Of a stretch of 64,000 nt of DNA, positions 58,619 to 64,000 are shown piece by piece. The position numbers were made by a program, and so were the translations under genes. The DNA is from Spirochaetaceae bacterium (GTDB lineage: Bacteria; Myxococcota_A; UBA9160; UBA4427). The stretch covers positions 1 through 64,000 of the forward strand of contig JACKFD010000007.1 of NCBI GenBank assembly GCA_020632655.1, given 5' to 3'. Positions within the stretch are counted from its first letter, which is position 1; each line of letters opens with the position of its first letter. Below the pieces are notes generated by a model. That model worked only from the letters and a program-made list of their open reading frames with translations. It was not told the DNA's origin and did not search any database.

Positions 58619-59518
58619 TTGCTGACCGACGGCGCGCGTCGAAGGACGCGGAGAAGAGGACGGGTCGTCGGCATCGCCGCGCTCCTCCCATTCGCCGGCG
58701 GGTGGAGCGACGCCCGGGCGGAGGGCAGCCCGCTCGGCGCGTGGCGGCCCTCGATCTCGATCGGCGCGCTCGTGCAGGCCCAGGACGCCAAGGGCAAGGC
58801 CGTCAACACCTTCGCCGCGCGGCCCGCCTTCGACCCGAACGTGAGTGGCAATCCGGCCGTCGTCGTCCCTGCGATTCCGGTCGGCGTGCAGCTCGACGCG
58901 CCGACGCTGCACGTGCGCGGGCGTGCGCTGCGGCCCTTCGCGCACGCGCGCCTCCAGTTCCCGATGGATCCGGACCGGACGATCGCGCGTCAGGGCTCGC
59001 TGCCGAAGCCGGTCGTGCTGCCCGTCGATCCGTCTGACTCGCTGACGGCGGATGCGCTGTCCGGACAGGGCACGCTCTTCATCGCCACCCTCGATCTCAC
59101 GGCCCAGGCCGGCATCGGGCTCTCGACGGAGCTCCCGCTGCCCGACCTGCCCGTCCGGCTCGGCGTCTCCCTCGACTACCTGGCGCAACGCATCTCCTTC
59201 GACGGCCTCGTCGTGCGCGTCGAAGGCGCGGGACCTGGCGATACCGAGCCCTTCACGGAGCGGAGGCTCCGCGAGCTCGACCAGGCGGTCTTCCACCATC
59301 TCGGCCCCCGCTTCGAGCTCGAGACCGAGATCGGAAGACGTGGCCCCATCGACATCACGGTCTTCCTCGACTTCGGCGCCTTCTTCGCCGTAGGCGATCG
59401 ATCGAAGTCGTTCCGTGCGACCGACGGCCCCGACTCGGCCGACTTCGACTTCCGCATCAAGCCATGGCTGATCCAGGCGGGCGCTGGCCTGCGGCTCGCC
59501 TTTGTGGGGCTCGAATGA
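58619..59518 (+). CDS. exported protein, predicted outer-membrane beta-barrel
   Basis: About 299 residues from a TTG at 58619, with GGAGG six bases upstream; there is no ATG nearby in this frame. A short signal with VVGIAALLPFAGGWSDARAE precedes the mature part. The rest alternates hydrophobic and polar residues in short strands, for example RPFAHARLQFPMDPDRTIA, ATLDLTAQAGIGLSTELPLP and ITVFLDFGAFFAVGD, and it ends in a strand WLIQAGAGLRLAFVGLE. I do not recognise a family. Its stop overlaps the next gene start (ATGA), which is also a barrel candidate. Confidence 0.75.
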   Translation: MLTDGARRRTRRRGRVVGIAALLPFAGGWSDARAEGSPLGAWRPSISIGALVQAQDAKGKAVNTFAARPAFDPNVSGNPAVVVPAIPVGVQLDAPTLHVRGRALRPFAHARLQFPMDPDRTIARQGSLPKPVVLPVDPSDSLTADALSGQGTLFIATLDLTAQAGIGLSTELPLPDLPVRLGVSLDYLAQRISFDGLVVRVEGAGPGDTEPFTERRLRELDQAVFHHLGPRFELETEIGRRGPIDITVFLDFGAFFAVGDRSKSFRATDGPDSADFDFRIKPWLIQAGAGLRLAFVGLE

Positions 59519-60285
59519 CGAAGACGCGGCGAGATCTCCCGCGCGATGCGGAGAACGTACGTAGCCGGAGGGGACTCGCCTTCGGCGTGCGCGTGCTGCG
59601 CGCGATCGGCGTGTTCGCTGGCTGCCTGCTCGGGCCGACTGCGATCGCGCGAGCGGAGGATCCGCCGCGCACGGCCGCCCCCGGCCTCGAGGTCCGGCTG
59701 TCGGGGACGGTCGGCGTGCTCACGAACCTCGCCGACCGCTTCGAGGACGCGCCCGCCTACTCGACCTCGCCGCTCGCCGGCGTCGACCTCGAGGACGTCC
59801 CGGCGATCGGCTTCAACGCCGAGCTCGGCTACCGGATCCATCCCTTCGTTTCGTTCGCCGCCCACGTCGAGCACCTCGCCGAGATCTCCGTCTCGGTCGA
59901 GAACGGGGGCCGCGCGGGCGGCGCGGGCCAGGCCGGAGATGCGGTCCTGAGCGGCGAGTCCTGGACGCTCACAGGCGACCTGCGCGCCTACGTCCTCACG
60001 GGCGTGGTCCAGCCCTACGCCGTGCTCGGCGCGGGCTGGATGTGGGCCGACACGGACGACGAGCCCGTCGTACGCACGGGAACGGACCCGGAGCCCGCCC
60101 TCCGCCCGATCTCGTCGGGCATCGGCTCGCGACAGGGATTCGCCGCGCGCGCCGGCGCCGGCCTCGACGTCTACCTGAACGACGCCTTCTTTCTCAACGC
60201 CCAGGCGACCTACGTCGTACCGGTCGGTCGCATCCGCGACTTCGACTACGTGTCGATCGCCTGGGGCATCGGGTACCGATTCTGA
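59515..60285 (+). CDS. outer-membrane beta-barrel protein (OmpA/OprW-like)
   Basis: A 256-residue exported protein. The signal region is FGVRVLRAIGVFAGCLLGPT followed by AIARAE. The mature chain reads as an eight-stranded barrel: GFNAELGYRIHPFVSFAAHV, EHLAEISVSVENG, DLRAYVLTGVVQPYAVLGAG, FAARAGAGLDVYLNDAFFLN and YVSIAWGIGYRF. The terminal Phe is the usual BAM recognition residue. Its TGA shares one base with the ATG of the TonB receptor gene (TGATG). Confidence 0.85.
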   Translation: MTKTRRDLPRDAENVRSRRGLAFGVRVLRAIGVFAGCLLGPTAIARAEDPPRTAAPGLEVRLSGTVGVLTNLADRFEDAPAYSTSPLAGVDLEDVPAIGFNAELGYRIHPFVSFAAHVEHLAEISVSVENGGRAGGAGQAGDAVLSGESWTLTGDLRAYVLTGVVQPYAVLGAGWMWADTDDEPVVRTGTDPEPALRPISSGIGSRQGFAARAGAGLDVYLNDAFFLNAQATYVVPVGRIRDFDYVSIAWGIGYRF

Positions 60286-62732
60286 TGCGGGGCGTACTCA
60301 CAGCCATCGCCCGGCGAACGACGCGAGCGCCTCGTCGCGCGGGACTGGTCCAGAGGCTGCGGATCGTTCTCACGATCGGCACCTTCGTCGCGCTTTGGAT
60401 GCTCGTACCCGCCGGTGCGTCCGCGCTCGACGAAGAGAATCAGCGCGACGAATCCACCCGCAGCCGCTCGTCGACCGATCCCTGGGCCGGGGTCGAGGTC
60501 ATGGAGGTCGTCGGCGCCGGGACCGCCGCCCTGCTCACGGCCGAGATCCAGACCTCTGCGATCGCCTTCGACGCCGATGCACTCGCGGCCCTCCGCGTCA
60601 CGGACGTACGCGACCTCGCGACGGTCACACCCAACCTCGAGATCAAGACCGGTGCCGGCGCCTCGAACGCCACGATCTTCATCCGCGGCATCGGGCTCAA
60701 CGACTTCAACGCGAACGCCTCGTCCTCCGTCGCCATCTTCAACGACGGGGTCAACGTGAACTCACCGGCCGGCCAGCTCTTCCAGCTCTTCGACGTCGAG
60801 GGAAGCGACGTCCTGCGTGGGCCCCAGGGCACGCTCTACGGCCGCAACGTGACGGCCGGCGCGATCCGGGTCTTCTCGAAGAAGCCGGGAGACGAGACCG
60901 ACGCCCGCTTCGCCTTCACCTACGGCAACTACAACAATGTCGAGGCCGATGGCGGGCTCACGATCCCGATCGTCCCCGACCTCCTCTCGGTCCGATTCTC
61001 GGGCAAGTTCCGCATGCGCGACGGCATCACGAAGAATCGCTGCGCGGACAGTCCGAACGTAGGCCGAGCGATCGACGGCGACTGTTTCCGCACGAGGACT
61101 CCATTCGTCGGCGCGATTCCCGACAATCTGCCCAAGTGGGTCAACGAGATCGACAACTGGGGTGGCCGAGTGCTCGTGCGCCTCACGCCGATCGAGCCCC
61201 TCGAGTTCATGCTGAACGTGCACGGCGGGCGAAGCGAGGGCGACGCCCGCCAGAACCAGGCGCGTGGAACGCAAGGATTCAGTGGCGTCCCGCCCCGATA
61301 CGGCGTCACGATTCCAGCCTACTCCGACCGGGACGACGATCCCTATGCCGGCGCCTACGACATTGTGGCAAACGAGTACCTCGAGCTCTTCGGCACGAGC
61401 CTGACGAGCCGCCTCGATCTCGGCTGGGCGACGCTCACCTCGATCACGGCCTACGAGCAGAACGACCGCGCCTTCCTCGACAACACGGACGCAGCTCCGA
61501 TCCTCGCGCTCGTCGTCGACCTCAAGGACGGCGCGCGGCAATGGAGCCAGGATCTTCGTCTCGAGTCGAGCCTCGACAATGGCTTCGAGTGGAAGCTCGG
61601 CGCGCTCTTCATGACCGAGAAGGTCTTCGGCAACAACCGCTTCCTCTCCGCCGGAAACGGGCTGGCACAGCCCACGCGCCAGCGGCTCAAGCAGCAGTTC
61701 TACCACGGCGCGATCTTCGGCTTCGCCTCCTACGAGCTGACCGAGACCCTGAAGGTCGAGGGTGGCATCCGCTTCGGCTGGGAGCGCAAGGACTTCAAGA
61801 ACCGCTCATGGCGGTACAGCTCCCGTACTGGCGATCGCATACCGCCGCAGCCCTTCTCGGGGAAGGAGGAGGCGGAATGGTCGCCCGTGACCGGCGATGC
61901 GATCCTCACCTGGTCCCCGCTCGAGGACCTCGACGTCTACCTCAAGTACGCGCGGGGCTGGAAGACCGGCCACTTCAACGGCGGCGCTGCGCGGCCGGAC
62001 GTGCTGATCGATCCGGTCCAGCCGGAGCACGTGAACGGATTCGAGCTCGGCCTGAGGAGCCAGTGGCTCGATGGACGCCTGGGGCTGAACGCCGCGCTCT
62101 ACTACTACGACTACAAGAACTACCAGGTCTTCGCTCTGCAGAACCAACCCGACGGGCTGCCGCTTCCGCAGCTCCTGAACGCCCAGGACGTCGAGTCGCG
62201 CGGCTTCGAGGTCGAGCTGCAGACGGAGCCGTGGGACGGCGTTCGATGGAATGCGGCGCTCGGCTGGGTCGAGGCGAAGTTCGGCACCTTCACGTCGACG
62301 ACCTTCCGCCTCGCCCAGAGCCGCACGCTCTGCGGTGGGCTCGCCTTCTGCTCGCTCCCGAACAACGACGACTTCACGGGCAACCGCCTGCCGGCAGCCC
62401 CGGCCTTCTCCTTCTCGACGAACATCGAGGCCGACATTCCGATCGGGCGGCTCGGCGTCCTGACGCCGCGCCTCGACGCCAGCTACAAGACCAAGCTCTT
62501 CTTCGACCACCAGGGCGACGACGCGCTCTCCCAGGGGCCTTTCTGGCTCCTGCACGCCCGACTCGCCTACACGGTTCCCGACGGCCGCGTCTCGCTCGCG
62601 CTCTGGGTCAAGAACGTGACCGACGAGGCCTACCTCCTGCAGGCCTTCGACCTGCGTCTGCTCGCAGGCACGATCATCGACACCTACGGCGAGCCGCGCA
62701 CCTTCGGCGCGACCATGACGCTCAACTACTGA
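60285..62732 (+). CDS. TonB-dependent outer-membrane receptor
   Basis: An 815-residue receptor. The signal peptide includes IGTFVALWMLVPAGASALDE. The plug domain has LATVTPNLEIKTGAGASNAT, IFIRGIGLNDFNANASSSVA and VLRGPQGTLYGRNVTAGAIR, all classic. The barrel runs from about residue 220, with an N-terminal strand FAFTYGNYNNVEADGG, a YLKYARGWKTGHFNGGAA segment and a closing ending TFGATMTLNY, the normal C-terminal aromatic. This subgroup (with the ARGWKTG segment) is common in bacteria that take up organic substrates. The TGATG overlap shows it is part of the operon. Confidence 0.93.
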   Translation: MRGVLTAIARRTTRAPRRAGLVQRLRIVLTIGTFVALWMLVPAGASALDEENQRDESTRSRSSTDPWAGVEVMEVVGAGTAALLTAEIQTSAIAFDADALAALRVTDVRDLATVTPNLEIKTGAGASNATIFIRGIGLNDFNANASSSVAIFNDGVNVNSPAGQLFQLFDVEGSDVLRGPQGTLYGRNVTAGAIRVFSKKPGDETDARFAFTYGNYNNVEADGGLTIPIVPDLLSVRFSGKFRMRDGITKNRCADSPNVGRAIDGDCFRTRTPFVGAIPDNLPKWVNEIDNWGGRVLVRLTPIEPLEFMLNVHGGRSEGDARQNQARGTQGFSGVPPRYGVTIPAYSDRDDDPYAGAYDIVANEYLELFGTSLTSRLDLGWATLTSITAYEQNDRAFLDNTDAAPILALVVDLKDGARQWSQDLRLESSLDNGFEWKLGALFMTEKVFGNNRFLSAGNGLAQPTRQRLKQQFYHGAIFGFASYELTETLKVEGGIRFGWERKDFKNRSWRYSSRTGDRIPPQPFSGKEEAEWSPVTGDAILTWSPLEDLDVYLKYARGWKTGHFNGGAARPDVLIDPVQPEHVNGFELGLRSQWLDGRLGLNAALYYYDYKNYQVFALQNQPDGLPLPQLLNAQDVESRGFEVELQTEPWDGVRWNAALGWVEAKFGTFTSTTFRLAQSRTLCGGLAFCSLPNNDDFTGNRLPAAPAFSFSTNIEADIPIGRLGVLTPRLDASYKTKLFFDHQGDDALSQGPFWLLHARLAYTVPDGRVSLALWVKNVTDEAYLLQAFDLRLLAGTIIDTYGEPRTFGATMTLNY

Positions 62733-62749
62733 CGGAGGCGCGTGGCTCG

Positions 62750-63994
62750 ATGAGAAACCGATGGACCCTCGTCCTTGCGCTCCTCGCTCTGCTCGGGCTC
62801 GCCTCGACCGCCGGCTGCGAGATCGGACGCGGCGAAGACGGTACGACCGAGAGGCCGAACGGGCCGACCGCGACCGGGCGCACGAGCGATCCTGCGGCCG
62901 TGCTCTCGCCGACGTCGGTCGACGAGCTCGCCCGCATGACCGACCCCGTCGCGCGCGCCGATCGCTTCCTCGACCTGCTCCTCTCGCTCGAGCCCGCACA
63001 GTACCCGGAGCTCGCCCGTCAGCTCCAGCATCGCTCCGACGAGTGGGCCGAGTTCGAGGCGCGCCTCTTCATCTGGCGCTGGGGGCAGCAGGAGCCGGCG
63101 GCGGCGTTCGCGACCGCGCTCGACTGGTCTCCGAACATGCGTGACTCGATCAGCTATGCGGCAGCGCGCGCCTGGGCCCGACAGGATCCGAGCGCGGCCC
63201 AGACCGCCGTCCGCCTCGAGCTCGAACGCGCGAATCCGACCCTCGCAACGAGCCTGATGTCCGGCCTGGCGCACGGCTGGGCCGAGAGCGGCGACTACGC
63301 AGGCGCCCTCGCGTTCATCGACGAGCGCTTCCAGTCGATCCTGCATCGCGAGGCCCTCGTCGAGCAGCTCGTGCAGGACATGCTCGAGAAGCGAGGCCTC
63401 GCGCCGACCTTCGCCTGGGCCGAGGACCTCGCCGGCCGCCACGACGACCGGTCCTTCCTGAGCATCGTCTTCCGCAAGATCGGACGGAACGGCGTGCTGA
63501 TCGACCCGGCTGCGACCTCCGCCTGGCTCGACGCGTTTCCGGGCGACCCGTCCTACATGAATCGCGCACGGCGCGCGGCCGCCGTGTCCTGGGGGCAATC
63601 CGACCCCGAGGCCGCACTCGCCTGGACCCTCGCGCAGCCGGCCTCGAACGAGCGGCGCAGCTTCGGTCTGACCGCCATCCTGCTCGACTGGATGCTCCGG
63701 GACGAATCGGCCGCGCTCGTCTGGGTCCGGAAGACACCCGCGGACACGGGACTCGACGAGGCCGTGTCGAAGGCAGCCACGAAGATCTCGGAGCGTTCAC
63801 CCGAGTCGGCGCTCGAGTGGGTGCCGTCGGTCCGGGACGAGGCGCTTCGGGAGACGACGCTCGTCGCGGTGCTCGGCCGATGGTGGCAGGCGAACGAGGC
63901 GGCGGCGCGGGCGTGGATGTCGGAGCACGGCGTGACGGAGGACCTGCGGAGGCGGGTCATGGCCGAGGCGGTGCCGCGCACGCCCTCACCCTGA
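62750..63994 (+). CDS. repeat-containing lipoprotein
   Basis: A 414-residue lipoprotein (LASTAGC). After a 40-residue disordered segment come helical repeats, each with a W or A-rich pair, for example ALDWSPNMRDSISYAAARAW, SLMSGLAHGWAESGDYAGAL and RRAAAVSWGQSDPEAALAWT. The repeated D-P-x-A-A and ALxW pieces resemble HEAT- or TPR-like solenoid repeats. I do not recognise a family. GGAGG lies upstream of the ATG at 62750. It directly follows the TonB receptor gene; the terminal stop is at 63992-63994. Confidence 0.8.
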   Translation: MRNRWTLVLALLALLGLASTAGCEIGRGEDGTTERPNGPTATGRTSDPAAVLSPTSVDELARMTDPVARADRFLDLLLSLEPAQYPELARQLQHRSDEWAEFEARLFIWRWGQQEPAAAFATALDWSPNMRDSISYAAARAWARQDPSAAQTAVRLELERANPTLATSLMSGLAHGWAESGDYAGALAFIDERFQSILHREALVEQLVQDMLEKRGLAPTFAWAEDLAGRHDDRSFLSIVFRKIGRNGVLIDPAATSAWLDAFPGDPSYMNRARRAAAVSWGQSDPEAALAWTLAQPASNERRSFGLTAILLDWMLRDESAALVWVRKTPADTGLDEAVSKAATKISERSPESALEWVPSVRDEALRETTLVAVLGRWWQANEAAARAWMSEHGVTEDLRRRVMAEAVPRTPSP

Positions 63995-64000
63995 GCCCTT

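Noticed and set aside
60395..63994. A 1199-residue protein spanning the TonB receptor region and the last lipoprotein
   Set aside because: The first two thirds are an out-of-frame shadow of the TonB receptor. Only the part from the ATG at 62750 shows a signal peptide and real composition.

Overview
The window is a high-GC (roughly 70% by eye) piece of a Gram-negative bacterial chromosome. A TonB-dependent receptor, two other outer-membrane barrel candidates, many lipobox lipoproteins and a PEP-CTERM protein show the outer membrane. The mix of short-chain dehydrogenases, cytochromes P450, D-aminoacylase-like amidohydrolases, SnoaL/NTF2-like proteins, a PAPS sulfotransferase and a 2-hydroxyacyl-CoA lyase resembles uncultured delta-proteobacterial (Myxococcota or Desulfobacterota-like) soil or marine lineages. 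That placement is inference; there is no rRNA or marker gene here. No tRNA, rRNA, CRISPR array, transposase or phage gene was seen.

Region 1 (1-5127, minus) is a tightly packed unit read right to left: lipoprotein, FMN 2-hydroxyacid dehydrogenase, NAD 2-hydroxyacid dehydrogenase, a DegT-fold protein whose catalytic Lys is replaced by His, an SDR, and an MFS transporter cut by the left edge. A GPH-type symporter (5293-6720) reads the other way. Region 2 (6749-16615, minus) is a catabolic block: cyclase-family hydrolase, two paralogous D-aminoacylase-like amidohydrolases flanking an SDR, HyuA/HyuB-type subunits and a SnoaL-like protein. A 41-bp tandem repeat at the HyuB/HyuA junction triplicates the ribosome-binding site and start codon.

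Region 3 (16663-21665) has a metal-sensing ArsR regulator with a methyltransferase, a perfect inverted-repeat operator, a cytochrome c lipoprotein, a rhodanese lipoprotein, DoxX, and a 2-hydroxyacyl-CoA lyase. Region 4 (21718-32192) has LysE and GNAT N-acyltransferase genes divergent from a PlsC-like acyltransferase (a possible acyl-amino-acid lipid pathway), an EEP-family phosphoesterase lacking a normal start codon, two cytochromes P450, modABC, chrA and a small periplasmic protein.

Region 5 (32232-38789) is one giant secreted protein of 2185 residues: four seven-repeat FG-GAP/VCBS arrays joined by calcium-binding TSP3 stalks. Region 6 (39302-53564) has a duplicated LuxR-type regulator (one copy frameshifted), an ATC-hydrolase-like gene, peroxiredoxin, DUF1214 and TetR genes, a translationally coupled SDR/SnoaL/flavoprotein operon, sulfotransferase, VOC protein and an esterase lipoprotein. 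Region 7 (53953-63994, plus) has a PEP-CTERM protein and then a six-gene envelope operon: alkaline-phosphatase-superfamily enzyme, TPR lipoprotein, two barrel candidates, TonB-dependent receptor and a repeat lipoprotein.
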